Of a stretch of DNA of 64,000 nt, positions 1-8,920 are shown piece by piece. The notes beneath the pieces are model-generated. The model was given only the letters and a program-made list of their open reading frames with translations, was not told the origin of the DNA and did no database searches. The position numbers and the translations under genes are program-made. Origin of the DNA: Streptomyces dioscori (lineage in GTDB: Bacteria > Actinomycetota > Actinomycetes > Streptomycetales > Streptomycetaceae); the NCBI RefSeq assembly GCF_003024195.1, contig NZ_KZ679048.1:186001-250000 (forward strand), given 5' to 3'. The first letter of the stretch is position 1; each line of letters opens with the position of its first letter.

Positions 1-255
1 GACCGCCACGGGTACGCCCGCCAGGGGGAGGTCGGCCAGGTCCGCCCGGGACCCCACCTCGTCCGCCTCGGCGAGCGAGGCCGCCGCGCGTACGTGGCGG
101 AAGGCGCCCACGCGCGCGTCGAGCAGCTCGATCCGCGCGAGGTGCTCGGCCACCACCTCGCGAGGAGTGACCCGCTTCTCGCGGACGGCGGCGGCGATCT
201 CGACGGCGGTCCGGCCGGCCCAGCTGGTCACGGTGGCTCCTCGGGGCAAGGTCAT
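1..255 (-). CDS. Amidase (amidase-signature family), N-terminal part only
   Basis: The minus strand reads an open frame from ATG at 255 to the window edge (85 codons, no stop). The N-terminus has the arrangement seen in amidase-signature enzymes: TAVEIAAAVREKRVTPREVVAEH, then IELLDARVGAFRHV, then a block ending PLAGVPVAV, where the catalytic-lysine segment of the family would follow. These enzymes (GatA, AtzF, acetamidase types) hydrolyse amide bonds with a Ser-cisSer-Lys triad; that triad lies beyond the edge. A GTG nine codons in (MTLPRGATVTSW, at the second V) is an alternative start. The gene is divergent from the GH20 gene, with 246 bases between. The substrate cannot be told from this fragment. 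Confidence 0.75.
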   Translation of the reverse strand, partial: MTLPRGATVTSWAGRTAVEIAAAVREKRVTPREVVAEHLARIELLDARVGAFRHVRAAASLAEADEVGSRADLADLPLAGVPVAV

Positions 256-445
256 GGTTCCACTGGCAAGTACGGGAAGCACTGTGCCCCGGTGCGGGCC
301 GTCCCGTCGAGGGTCGGCCGGTGCCGACTGCGCTTGGACATTCGGTCCGGTCCTCTTGGACTTTTGACGCCGTGTGTTCCCGGCCGTACGAGTGGAATGG
401 CAGGTCATCCGACGACTGGTCGAACTCGGGCCGCTCGGCACCCCA

Positions 446-473
446 TTGACATGCTCTGTGGGCGGCTTAATCA
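446..473 (+). promoter_or_regulatory. Probable promoter of the GH20 gene
   Basis: TTGACA at 446-451 and TAATCA at 468-473 are separated by 16 bases, close to the vegetative-type consensus. They lie about 30 bases upstream of the GTG start at 502. A short inverted repeat (TCATC at 471-475, GATGA at 484-488) follows and could be an operator, but neither has the LacI-type palindrome seen at 5278. Confidence 0.45.
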
Positions 474-501
474 TCACACCTCCGATGAATGGGAGGTGCC
501 C

Positions 502-2397
502 GTGAGTACGGACGTCAAAAGTGGTTGCCCGGGCGGGAACGCGCGTCCACGGCGGTCCCGGCTGGGCGGTCTCGTGACGGCGCTCCTGCTGCTCGGGGCA
601 CCGGTCTCGTCCGCGGGTGCGGCCGAGCAGGGCGGAGCGGCCGGTTCGCCACCTCCTGTCACCGTTCCCGCCCTGAGCGACTGGACGCCGGAGACTGGCC
701 AATACGTGTACGAGCGCGGCGCACGCCTTGTCGCGGACGGCCGGGCGGAGCGCCATGTGGCCGACACCCTCGCCGACGACCTGCGCGCGGCGGGCCACGG
801 CACCGTCCCGGTCGTGAGCGGGGGAGCGCGCAAGGGTGACATCGTTGTCGATGTCTCGCCCGGCAGGGCCGCGCTGGGCAAGGAGGGGTACGAACTCCGC
901 GCGGGCGCACGCCTGTCGGTGACCGCCGCCACCGAGGCAGGTGCCTTCTACGGCACGCGGACCGTTCTGCAACTGCTGGCGCAGGGGCACCGGTTGCCCG
1001 CCGGACGTACCGTCGACGTGCCCCAGTACGAGGAGCGGGGCGTCGGTGTCTGTGCCTGTTACGTCCACATCACCACCGAGTGGCTGGAGAACCTCGTACG
1101 CGACATGGCGTACCACAAGCTCAACCAGCTGCTGCTCGAACTGAAGGTCAAGAGCGACGCGCACCCCGAGGCCAACACCTGGGGCTACTACACCAAGGAC
1201 GAGATACGCCGGCTCGTCGCCCTCGGCGAGAAGTACCACGTCAGTATCGTTCCGGAGATCAACTCCCCGGGGCACATGGACCCCTGGATCGAGAACCGGC
1301 CCGACCTCCAGCTCACCGACTCCGACGGCAACAAGCAGCCTTCCCGGCTCGACATCACGCGCCCCGAGGCCTTCGCCTACTACACGAGCCTGATGGACGA
1401 GTACGCGCAGGTGTTCACCGCCGGGTCCTGGCACATGGGGGCCGACGAGTACATGCTCGGTTCCGACTTCGCCAAGTATCCGCAGGTCCTGGAGTACGCC
1501 CGGGCCAAGTACGGCGCGGACGCCACCCCGCAGGACGCCTTCATCGACTTCGTCAACCGGGTCCACTCCTACGCGGCGGACAAGGGGAAGAAGCTGCGCA
1601 TCTGGAACGACGGTCTCACCGGCGCCAACACCGTGCCCGTCACGGCCGGTACGACGGTCGAGCACTGGCTGGACGTGGCGACGAAGCCCAGTCAACTGCG
1701 GGCGGATGGACACCCGTTGATGAACGCGGCCTACGCCCTGTATCTCGTGCGTGGTGGCTTCCACTCGGACACCAAGGGTCTGTACGACCAGAGTTGGGAT
1801 CCGCGCAGCTTCGAGGGGGAGAAGCTCGCCTCCCGGGAGGGAATCACGGGGGCGAAGATCAGCCTCTGGCCCGACAACGGCCGTGGCGAGACCGAGAACG
1901 AGGTCGCTGAGGACACCGATCCGGCTCTGCGCCACCTCGCCCAGGCCACCTGGGGCCCACCCCACCCGGATGCCACGTACGCGCAGTTCACCGCTCGCGC
2001 GGCTGCCGTGGGCCACGCGCCCGGTTGGCGCGACCTCACGCGCGTACCGGTCGCCAACGGCACGTACACCTTCCGCTCGGGGGCCAGGAGCGTCACCGCC
2101 GAGGTCGAGCGCACCCCGGACGGGTACGTGACCTTGCGCGCTGCGAACGGCTGCCTGGAGGTGCGGGGCGGCAAGCTCACGCTCAACGTGCCGCTTCAGC
2201 CGGGAGTCGAGGTGTCCGAGCAGGCCTGTGATGACGCGAACACTTTGCAGCGCTGGCAGTTGGCGCCGGTGAAGGGTGGCTATCGGCTCGTCAACGCGAT
2301 CACGCAGATGGCTGTGCATGTGAGTGACGGCGGACGGCTGGTGCAGTATCCGCCGGACCAGCGGGGTGCCGCCGTGTGGAAGGTGACGGCCGCGTGA
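502..2397 (+). CDS. Secreted GH20 beta-N-acetylhexosaminidase
   Basis: A 631-residue exported enzyme predicted to remove terminal beta-linked GlcNAc/GalNAc. The start is taken as GTG 502 because GGGAGG lies 6 bases upstream and the protein then begins with a charged segment and a hydrophobic export signal (GLVTALLLLGAPVSSAGAA). Residues about 50-180 resemble the non-catalytic domain that precedes the barrel. The GH20 barrel follows, with the acidic catalytic pair in HMGADE near residues 311-316 (Asp315-Glu316); many family members have HIGGDE here. RIWNDGL near 366 is another family segment. The last ~95 residues (CLEVRGGKLTLN, LQRWQLAPVKGGYRLVNA) look like a beta-trefoil or ricin-like sugar-binding unit. 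The GH29 gene follows 53 bases downstream and is probably co-transcribed. Exact linkage specificity is unknown. Confidence 0.85.
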   Translation: MSTDVKSGCPGGNARPRRSRLGGLVTALLLLGAPVSSAGAAEQGGAAGSPPPVTVPALSDWTPETGQYVYERGARLVADGRAERHVADTLADDLRAAGHGTVPVVSGGARKGDIVVDVSPGRAALGKEGYELRAGARLSVTAATEAGAFYGTRTVLQLLAQGHRLPAGRTVDVPQYEERGVGVCACYVHITTEWLENLVRDMAYHKLNQLLLELKVKSDAHPEANTWGYYTKDEIRRLVALGEKYHVSIVPEINSPGHMDPWIENRPDLQLTDSDGNKQPSRLDITRPEAFAYYTSLMDEYAQVFTAGSWHMGADEYMLGSDFAKYPQVLEYARAKYGADATPQDAFIDFVNRVHSYAADKGKKLRIWNDGLTGANTVPVTAGTTVEHWLDVATKPSQLRADGHPLMNAAYALYLVRGGFHSDTKGLYDQSWDPRSFEGEKLASREGITGAKISLWPDNGRGETENEVAEDTDPALRHLAQATWGPPHPDATYAQFTARAAAVGHAPGWRDLTRVPVANGTYTFRSGARSVTAEVERTPDGYVTLRAANGCLEVRGGKLTLNVPLQPGVEVSEQACDDANTLQRWQLAPVKGGYRLVNAITQMAVHVSDGGRLVQYPPDQRGAAVWKVTAA

Positions 2398-2450
2398 CCC
2401 GGAACCTCACTGTCCCCCACCTCTCCCCCTGACCTGAGGAGTGCGACCCC

Positions 2451-4007
2451 ATGGCAGTCTCCAGACGTCTCTTCCTCACGGCCGCCACGGCACTCGTGGC
2501 GTCCAGCGGTACGTCGCCGGCCCTCGCGCCCGCCGCCTCCGCGGCCCCTCTTCCGCCGGACGAGCCCTGGTACCGGATCCCCGTCAGCCCCGACGACTCC
2601 CCGGACGAGCTGGTTCGCAAGGCGTCCCAAGTCCGGCCCACGGAGCGGCAGATCGCCTGGCAGGCCCTCGAACGCACCGCCTTCCTGCACTTCGGGGTGA
2701 ACACCTTCACCGGCCTCGAATGGGGTACCGGGGACGAGGACCCCGACGTCTTCCAGCCGGTCGGCCTCGACACCGACCAGTGGGCCCGAGCCCTGCGTGA
2801 CGGCGGATTCAAGCTGGCCATCCTCACCGTCAAGCACCACGACGGGTTCGTGCTCTACCCGTCCCGCTACACCAACCACTCGGTGGCAGCGAGCAGTTGG
2901 CAGGGCGGGCAGGGAGATGTCCTGCGGTCGTTCGCGGACTCCATGCGGCGGCACGGGCTCAAGGTCGGCGTCTACATCTCACCGGCCGACGAGAACCAGT
3001 ACCTGCACGGCGTGTACGCCAACGGCAGCGCCCGCTCCGAGCGCGTCATCCCCACTCCGGTCCCCGGGGACGACCGCCCCGACGGCCCGACCTTCACCCT
3101 CCCGGCCACCGACTACGGCGCCCACATGCTCGACCAGCTCCACGAGGTCCTCACCGAGTACGGGCCGGTCGACGAGGTCTGGTTCGACGGCGCCCAGGGC
3201 CGTATCCCGCCGGACAAGGTCGAGACGTACGACTGGGACAGCTGGTACACGCTCATCCGGACCCTCGCGCCGGACGCCACGGTCGCCGTGTCCGGACCCG
3301 ACGTGCGCTGGGTCGGCAACGAGGGCGGGCTGGCCCGCGAGAACGAGTGGAGCGTCGTACCCGTCCAGGAGAAGGCCAACGGGCGCATGGACTTCGCGCT
3401 CTCGTACGACGCGCCCGACATGGGCGGCCGGGACGCCCTGGTCGCCGCCCGGCCCGTGGCCGACTTCCTGCAGTGGTGGCCCGCGGAGGCCGACGTGTCG
3501 ATCCGGGACGGCTGGTTCCACCACGCCGACCAACAGCCCAAGTCCGTCCAGCAGTTGACGGACATCTACTTCGGCTCGGTGGGCCGCAACGCGGTCCTGC
3601 TGCTCAACATCCCACCGGACGACCGGGGCCTCCTCCCGACCACGGACGTGACCCGCCTGCGGGAGTTCCGCGAGCGCATCGAACGCGAACTCCCGGGAGA
3701 CCTGGCCCACGGGGCGCGCGTCACCCGGACCCCGGGCACGATCACGGTGGACCTGGGCCGCTCCCGCGAGGTGGACCGCATCCGCCTGGCGGAGGACACC
3801 CGGCACGGCCAGCAGGCGGAGTCGTTCGTGATCGAGACCCACACCGACGGAGCATGGAAACAGGTGACAGAGGCAGGCACGATCGGCGCCAGCCGCATCC
3901 TGCTCCTACCGACCCCGGTACGAGCACGCCACTGGCGAGCACGGGTGACGGCCTCCCGCCACACCCCCCACCTGGCCAGGTTCGAACTGCACCGCTCCCA
4001 CCTCTGA
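2451..4007 (+). CDS. Secreted GH29 alpha-L-fucosidase
   Basis: A 518-residue enzyme expected to release L-fucose from glycans outside the cell. The N-terminus (MAVSRRLFLTAATALVASSG) has the paired arginines and hydrophobic stretch of a Tat or Sec signal, followed by an Ala-rich cleavage region. The GH29 barrel includes FLHFGVNTFTG, TVKHHDGFVLYPS, GLKVGVYISPAD and VDEVWFDGA; the Asp near residue 246 in VWFDGA is the family's catalytic nucleophile. NAVLLLNIPPD marks the end of the barrel, and a beta-sandwich-like C-terminal domain (residues ~400-518) follows. A GAGGAG-type ribosome site precedes the ATG. Its neighbours suggest N-glycan fucose as substrate, and the fucose catabolic operon at 16689-24705 would use the product. 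Convergent with the LacI gene. Confidence 0.9.
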   Translation: MAVSRRLFLTAATALVASSGTSPALAPAASAAPLPPDEPWYRIPVSPDDSPDELVRKASQVRPTERQIAWQALERTAFLHFGVNTFTGLEWGTGDEDPDVFQPVGLDTDQWARALRDGGFKLAILTVKHHDGFVLYPSRYTNHSVAASSWQGGQGDVLRSFADSMRRHGLKVGVYISPADENQYLHGVYANGSARSERVIPTPVPGDDRPDGPTFTLPATDYGAHMLDQLHEVLTEYGPVDEVWFDGAQGRIPPDKVETYDWDSWYTLIRTLAPDATVAVSGPDVRWVGNEGGLARENEWSVVPVQEKANGRMDFALSYDAPDMGGRDALVAARPVADFLQWWPAEADVSIRDGWFHHADQQPKSVQQLTDIYFGSVGRNAVLLLNIPPDDRGLLPTTDVTRLREFRERIERELPGDLAHGARVTRTPGTITVDLGRSREVDRIRLAEDTRHGQQAESFVIETHTDGAWKQVTEAGTIGASRILLLPTPVRARHWRARVTASRHTPHLARFELHRSHL

Positions 4008-4029
4008 GAACAAGGGCCCCGCCGCTTTT

Positions 4030-4050
4030 AGGGGCGCGGGGAACTGCGCG
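4030..4050 (-). repeat. Dispersed GC-rich intergenic repeat, single copy
   Basis: One copy of the family whose core is CGCGCAGTTCCCCGCGCCCC when read on the minus strand. It lies between the convergent GH29 and LacI genes. Read in this direction it is downstream of the minus-strand LacI gene, which fits the directional rule seen elsewhere in the window. Confidence 0.8.
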
Positions 4051-4165
4051 ACCAGCCACGACGGACCCGCAGCCGACGACGAGCCCCGCCCCGAAGGGGC
4101 AAGGCCCCGCAGGGGCCGGTGGGGCTGGCCGCCGCACCGCGACAACCACCCCCGCTCACCCCCGC

Positions 4166-5233
4166 TCAAGCCCCGCAGGGCCCGCAGGGCCCCGTACTGG
4201 CCCGTTCGATCAGCCCCGGCACAGGCACCCCCACAGCCCGCGCAGGCCCCCCGTCCAGCAACGACGTCAATTCCGCGGCAGCGACCCGCCCGAACGCCAC
4301 CGTGTCCCGCGACAGCGCCGACAACCACGGCTTCACCATGCGGCACAGCGCGGAGTCCTCCCAGGCCACGACCGACACGTCACCCGGTACCGAGAAGCCC
4401 AGCTCCGTCGCGGCGGCGACCCCGGCGACGGCCATCACGTCGTTGTCGTAGACCAGCGCGGTCGGCGGCGCCCCGCCCCCCAGCACGCCACCCTCCAGGA
4501 CGCGGCGCGTCACAGCCGCCCCCTCCGCGTCGGAGTAGTCCGTGGTCACCGAACACACCTCGGCGAGCCCACGCCGCTCCGCCTCGGCCCGCAGCGTACG
4601 GATCCGCCGCTCCGTGTGCGCGAGACCGGGCAGCCCCGCGATGTGCACGATCCGCCGGTGGCCGAGTTCGTACAGCCGTCCCACCACGGACGCCATCGCC
4701 CCCGCGTCGTCCGCCCAGACCGTGGACAGACCCGGATGCCGCGCGTCCGGCGCCCCGCCGATGACCACCGCCGGCAGTCCCAGCTCGTCGAGCAGGTCGG
4801 GCCGCGCGTCGTCGGTACGCGGGTCGACGACCAGTACACCGTCCACGCGGTGCTCGGCCCACCAGCGCCGGTACACCGCGCACTCGTCGTCGACGTCCTC
4901 GACCACCTGGAAGAGCAGCCCGAGATGACGCTCGGCCAGCACCTCCTGTATGCCCGAGATGAGCTGCAGGAAGAACGAGTCCACGCCGAGCGTGTCCGCG
5001 GGCCTAGCCAGGACGAGCCCGACCGTCGCCGTGCCCTCGCCGGACAGCTGGCGCGCCGCCGTGCTGGGCCGCCAGCCCAGTTGTTCGGCGACCCTGCGCA
5101 CCCGGTCCCGGGTGATCTCGGAGACCCCGGGCCGGTCGTTGAGCGCGAACGAGACCGCACTCTCGGAGACCCCGGCGCGCTGCGCGATGTCCTTCATCGT
5201 CGGCCGGCGCGCGGGAGACCGCTTGGCTGGCAA
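4166..5233 (-). CDS. LacI-family transcriptional repressor
   Basis: A 355-residue DNA-binding regulator, probably sensing a glycan-derived sugar and controlling the divergent ABC transporter. The N-terminal helix-turn-helix is clear: TMKDIAQRAGVSESAVSFALNDRPGVSEITRDRVRRVAEQLGWRP (written here as family motif blocks), with the hinge helix STAARQLSG. The remainder is the periplasmic-binding-protein-like sensor domain (GLVLARPAD, DGVLVVDPR, GHRRIVHIAG, ALVYDNDVMAVAG, VSVVAWEDS). The start is placed at TTG 5233, which has GGGGAG 6 bases upstream; an in-frame TTG at 5266 lacks a ribosome site and would run closer to the operators, and an ATG at 5197 would begin directly at the helix-turn-helix. 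Two operator-like palindromes lie 45-85 bases upstream, so it may also repress itself. Confidence 0.88.
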   Translation of the reverse strand: MPAKRSPARRPTMKDIAQRAGVSESAVSFALNDRPGVSEITRDRVRRVAEQLGWRPSTAARQLSGEGTATVGLVLARPADTLGVDSFFLQLISGIQEVLAERHLGLLFQVVEDVDDECAVYRRWWAEHRVDGVLVVDPRTDDARPDLLDELGLPAVVIGGAPDARHPGLSTVWADDAGAMASVVGRLYELGHRRIVHIAGLPGLAHTERRIRTLRAEAERRGLAEVCSVTTDYSDAEGAAVTRRVLEGGVLGGGAPPTALVYDNDVMAVAGVAAATELGFSVPGDVSVVAWEDSALCRMVKPWLSALSRDTVAFGRVAAAELTSLLDGGPARAVGVPVPGLIERASTGPCGPCGA

Positions 5234-5277
5234 CCTTGCTCCCCACTTCGTTGAAGCCCTGCTCAATGACGCTATGC

Positions 5278-5293
5278 ACTAAAGCGCTTGAGT
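5278..5293. promoter_or_regulatory. LacI-type operator 1
   Basis: ACTAAAGCGCTTGAGT is a 16-base palindrome with seven of eight arm positions matching around a central CG. This is the usual form of LacI/GalR operators. It lies between the divergent LacI gene and the transporter operon. Confidence 0.65.
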
Positions 5294-5302
5294 CGGATCA
5301 CT

Positions 5303-5316
5303 CTAAAGCGCATTAG
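5303..5316. promoter_or_regulatory. LacI-type operator 2
   Basis: CTAAAGCGCATTAG matches the first operator around the same central AAGCGC core, with six of seven arm positions symmetric. The two centres are 24 bases apart, a little over two helical turns, so two dimers could bind near the same face. A weaker CTAA-N5-TTAG element lies further on at 5370-5382. Confidence 0.62.
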
Positions 5317-5473
5317 TGATCCGCTGCAAGAGGTGTCTTCTGGTGCCTCTGACCTGGTGTTATGTCGAACTAATGAATTTAGCGGGGCGGAATCCATTGA
5401 CTTCCCCGCCGCGCAGGATGCAAGGTCTGCCCGTCACCCCTGACCCACACCGTCGCAAAGGAGCCCGGTCACC

Positions 5474-6763
5474 GTGCGCATGCCTCGCAGAGCACTCGCC
5501 GCCGCTGTCGTCGCCCTGGTACTGCCGCTCAGCGCCTGCGGTTCCGGGGGTGACGACAGCGGTTCCACGGACGCCTCCGGCAAGGTCGAGGGCGACATCA
5601 CCTTCCAGACCTGGAACCTGCGGGCCAACTTCAAGCCGTACTTCGAGGGTCTGGTCGCCGACTTCGAGAAGAAGTACCCCGGTACGAACGTGAAGTGGGT
5701 CGACCAGCCCGCCGAGGGCTACGCCGACAAGATCAGCGCCGACGCGGCCGGCGGCACCCTGCCCGACGTCGTGAACGTCTCGCCCGACCTCGTCGCCCCG
5801 CTCGCCAAGGCGGGCCTCGCGCTCGACCTCGACAAGGCCGCCGCGAAGTACAAGGAGGAGTACCTGCCGGGCGCGTGGGCCAGCCACGAGATACCGGGCA
5901 CGGAGGGCACGTACGCCTTCCCGTGGTACCTGAACACCGGCCCGCTCTTCTACAACAAGTCGCTGTTCAAGGAGGCCGGCCTGGACGCCTCGAAGCCTCC
6001 GAAGACGTACGACGAACTCTTCGACAACGCGCTGGAGCTGGCCGACAAGAGTGACGGCAAGGTCGCGACGCTGGCGAACGTGCCCACCATCGAGGACTTC
6101 GGCCGCTACGGCGTCGAGCTGATGAACAAGGAGGGCACGGCCTTCGCCTTCAACGACGCCAAGGGCGTGCAACTGCTGAGCAAGTACAAGGAGTTGTACG
6201 ACGCCAAGGCGCTCGACTCGCAGGCGCTGACCGCCACCCCCGAGTCGTCCGGGAAGAAGTTCCTCACCGGGGCCGTCGCCATGAACCCGGGCAGCGCCCT
6301 GGACCTCGGCAACTTCAAGAAGCAGGCGCCGAACCTCTACAAGAACATCGGCATCACCGACCAGATCACCAGCACCGGCAAGGTGAACATGTATGTGATG
6401 GGCGTGATGGTGAACGCGCAGACGAAGCAGAAGCCCGCCGCCGTCGCCTTCGCGCACTTCGTCACCGACGCGCAGAACCAGATGTCGTTCGCCAAGAAGG
6501 TCGCGATCTTCCCGAGTACGGCCGGTTCGCTCGACGATCCGTACTTCACCGAGGAGGACGGCACCGATGAGACCCGGGTGCGGATCGCCGCCGCCAAGTC
6601 CCTGAAGAACGCCGTCAATTACACGCCGGTCCTGTTCAGCGAGCAGATGAAGACCGAGCTGCGCAACTCCGTCGCCAAGGCGCTCCAGGGCAAGGTGAGC
6701 CCGAAGGAAGCCCTCGACAACGCTGTCAAGGCGTGTGACCGCCTGCTCCAGCAGCAGGGCTGA
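5474..6763 (+). CDS. Carbohydrate ABC transporter, solute-binding lipoprotein
   Basis: A 429-residue extracytoplasmic sugar- or oligosaccharide-binding protein of the MalE/UgpB type. The start is GTG 5474, because AAAGGAG at 5457-5463 is 10 bases away; the ATG at 5480 would be 16 away. The signal ends in a lipobox, LPLSAC, with the modified Cys at residue 22, followed by a Gly/Ser/Asp linker. Mature segments typical of the family include ITFQTWNLRANF, FEKKYPGTNVKW, PDVVNVSPDL and NTGPLFYNKSLFKEAG. It is the first gene of a three-gene transporter set under the LacI operators. No ATPase gene is present, as is usual for actinobacterial CUT1 systems that share an MsiK-type ATPase encoded elsewhere. 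The surrounding glycosidases suggest released N-glycan oligosaccharides as cargo. Confidence 0.88.
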   Translation: MRMPRRALAAAVVALVLPLSACGSGGDDSGSTDASGKVEGDITFQTWNLRANFKPYFEGLVADFEKKYPGTNVKWVDQPAEGYADKISADAAGGTLPDVVNVSPDLVAPLAKAGLALDLDKAAAKYKEEYLPGAWASHEIPGTEGTYAFPWYLNTGPLFYNKSLFKEAGLDASKPPKTYDELFDNALELADKSDGKVATLANVPTIEDFGRYGVELMNKEGTAFAFNDAKGVQLLSKYKELYDAKALDSQALTATPESSGKKFLTGAVAMNPGSALDLGNFKKQAPNLYKNIGITDQITSTGKVNMYVMGVMVNAQTKQKPAAVAFAHFVTDAQNQMSFAKKVAIFPSTAGSLDDPYFTEEDGTDETRVRIAAAKSLKNAVNYTPVLFSEQMKTELRNSVAKALQGKVSPKEALDNAVKACDRLLQQQG

Positions 6764-6768
6764 CCGAC

Positions 6769-7671
6769 ATGGCGAGTCCTTCCAGTACCACTGCCGCCCG
6801 CGTCCGGCGACAACTGCCGACCAGCCCTTGGCTGTTCGCCGCCCCGGGACTGCTCGTCGTGGGCATCTTCATCCTCTATCCGTTCGTCTCGACCGTGGTC
6901 AACGCCTTCACCGACCGCCGGACCCTGATCCCCGGCGAGTTCGTCGGCCTGGCCAACTTCCGGGAGCTGCTGCACGACGAGATGTTCTGGATCGGCCTGC
7001 GCAACAGCACGCTGTACGTCCTCGGGGTCGTCCCCGCGCTCGTCCTGCTGCCCCTGCTGCTCGCGCTCCTGGTCCAGAGGAACATCCCCGGCATCGCCTT
7101 CTTCCGGTCGGCCTTCTACACCCCGGTCGTCGCCTCCATCGTCGTGGTGGGCCTCATCTGGGTGTGGCTGCTCGACGAACGCGGCCTGGTGAACTCGCTG
7201 CTGGAGACGGTCGGGGTCGGCAGGATCGGCTTCCTGAGCGACCAGTGGCTGCTCCTGCTGAGCGCCATGACGGTCACGGTCTGGAAGGGCCTCGGCTACT
7301 ACATGATCATTTACCTGGCCGCGCTCGCCAACGTGCCGCGCGAGCTGCACGAGGCCGCGGCCGTGGACGGCGCCGGCGCGGTCCGCCGCTTCCTCACGGT
7401 CACCGTGCCCGCCGTCCGTTCCACGATGGTGCTCGTCGGCGCGCTCTCCTCGGTCGCCGCCTTCAAGGTGTTCTCCGAGGTGTACCTGATGGCGGGGCCC
7501 GGCGGCGGCCCCGCGGGCGAGGACACCACGCTCGTGATGCTCGTCCAGCGCACCGGCACCGGCCTGACCGGCCGGGTCGGCTACGCCTCCGCCATCTCCG
7601 TCGTCGTCTTCGTCGTCACCGTCGCGCTGATGCTGCTCGTGCTGCGCGCCGACCGGAAGGAGGACACGTGA
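6769..7671 (+). CDS. Carbohydrate ABC transporter permease 1 (MalF/UgpA type)
   Basis: A 300-residue inner-membrane subunit with about six membrane segments (for example LFAAPGLLVVGIFILYPFVSTVV near the start and ISVVVFVVTVALMLLVL at the end). The cytoplasmic ATPase-coupling loop is present as EAAAVDGAGAVRRFLTVTVP, the EAA motif of binding-protein-dependent permeases. It starts 5 bases after the binding-protein stop and overlaps the next gene by 4 bases (GTGA), so the three are one operon. Confidence 0.9.
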   Translation: MASPSSTTAARVRRQLPTSPWLFAAPGLLVVGIFILYPFVSTVVNAFTDRRTLIPGEFVGLANFRELLHDEMFWIGLRNSTLYVLGVVPALVLLPLLLALLVQRNIPGIAFFRSAFYTPVVASIVVVGLIWVWLLDERGLVNSLLETVGVGRIGFLSDQWLLLLSAMTVTVWKGLGYYMIIYLAALANVPRELHEAAAVDGAGAVRRFLTVTVPAVRSTMVLVGALSSVAAFKVFSEVYLMAGPGGGPAGEDTTLVMLVQRTGTGLTGRVGYASAISVVVFVVTVALMLLVLRADRKEDT

Positions 7672-8591
7672 GTGTCACCGAGAAGGTGCGTGAGGTGCCG
7701 GCCGGTGCGGAGGCGCCCCGTCGTGCCGGCCGCCGGCGTACGCGCGTCACCGATGAGCACGGGAAGCGCGTACGGGTGTGGGAACTCGCCCTGCGGTACG
7801 TGCTGTTGCTCGCCGTGCTGGCGCTGACCGTCGGGCCGTTCCTGTGGCAGCTGTCCACCTCGCTGAAGGGACCGACCGAGGACATCTTCAGTTCGCCGCC
7901 CAAGTTCCTGCCCGGCGAACCGACCCTGCACAACTACGACCGGGTCGCCCAGACCATCCCCGTGTGGGACTACGCCTTCAACTCGCTGAAGGTCGCCACC
8001 GCCAACGTCGTCCTGAACTGCGTCGGCGCGGCGCTCGCGGGCTACGCGCTGGCCCGGCTGCGCTACCGCGGCCGCAAGGTGGCCACGCTCGTGTTCATCC
8101 TCGCGATGCTCGTGCCCGTGGAGGGGATCATCATCGCCCAGTTCACGACCATGCGTGAGCTGGGCCTGAACAACACGCTCATCGGCGTCGTCCTGCCCGG
8201 GTGCATCGGCGCGATGAACGTCCTGCTGATGCGCAACGCGTTCCTCAACCTCCCGTACGAGATCGAGGAGGCGGCCTTCGTCGACGGCGCGAACACGTGG
8301 CAGCGGTTTTTGCGGATCGCGTTGCCCTCGGTGAAGGGGACGCTCGCGGTGGTGGCGATCTTCGCGTTCATGGGGGCGTGGGACGACTTCCTGTGGCCGT
8401 TGATCGTGCTCAGCGACCCGGACAAGTTCACCTTGACCATCGGGCTCAACTATCTGCACGGCACCTTCGCCAACGACGAGCGGCTGGTCGCGGCGGGCAC
8501 GATCATCGCGGTGGCGCCGTTGATCGCCCTCTTCGCCTGCCTTCAGCGGTACTTCTTCCGTGGGGTGGGGGAGGGGGCGGTGAAGGGGTGA
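7668..8591 (+). CDS. Carbohydrate ABC transporter permease 2 (MalG/UgpE type)
   Basis: A 307-residue membrane permease. The start is GTG 7668, overlapping the previous stop, with GGAAGGAGG just upstream. After a basic N-terminal stretch (APRRAGRRRTRVTDEHGKR) come about six membrane segments. The EAA loop is EEAAFVDGANTWQRFLRIALP, and LPYEIEEAAFVDGA is characteristic of the MalG side of the pair. It pairs with the preceding permease to form the translocation channel. A repeat-bearing gap of 329 bases follows before the next glycosidase. Confidence 0.9.
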   Translation: MSVTEKVREVPAGAEAPRRAGRRRTRVTDEHGKRVRVWELALRYVLLLAVLALTVGPFLWQLSTSLKGPTEDIFSSPPKFLPGEPTLHNYDRVAQTIPVWDYAFNSLKVATANVVLNCVGAALAGYALARLRYRGRKVATLVFILAMLVPVEGIIIAQFTTMRELGLNNTLIGVVLPGCIGAMNVLLMRNAFLNLPYEIEEAAFVDGANTWQRFLRIALPSVKGTLAVVAIFAFMGAWDDFLWPLIVLSDPDKFTLTIGLNYLHGTFANDERLVAAGTIIAVAPLIALFACLQRYFFRGVGEGAVKG

Positions 8592-8920
8592 GCTCTGCGG
8601 TGACCTCGCTTTTCTGGGGTGCCGACCCATCGTTGTCAGGTGCGGCCCAGTGGGGGCTTGTCGCGCAGTTCCCCGCGCCCCTGAAAAGCGACGGCCGGTT
8701 GTCGGGTGCCGGTGTCACAGCCCCGCGCTCCTGAAGGCACGAAAGCTGGGGCGCAGCCCCGCTTTCAGGGGCGCGGGGAACTGCGCGGCCAGCCCCCACG
8801 CACCCGCACCGTGTGCCCCTGAGGTGCGGCGCCGCCCTGCTCGCAAGGGGCGCCCCAGCCCGTGCAATCCCCCCAGGCACCCCCACATACGCACCACAGA
8901 AACAGGACTAGGAACCCCGG
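8592..8920. repeat. Intergenic gap with an inverted pair of the dispersed repeat
   Basis: This 329-base stretch holds no credible gene. A plus-reading copy of the repeat core is at 8662-8682 and a minus-reading copy at 8767-8787, so the two could pair as a long stem. Between them, around 8740-8766, a second hairpin (GAAAGC...GCTTTC around GGGGC/GCCCC) is visible. The arrangement could terminate or attenuate transcription between the transporter and the downstream glycosidases. Confidence 0.7.

Noticed and set aside
2897..5254. Long plus-strand frame across GH29, the intergenic gap and the LacI gene
   Set aside because: It crosses two well-supported genes in the wrong frame and its product is Arg/Pro-rich low complexity.
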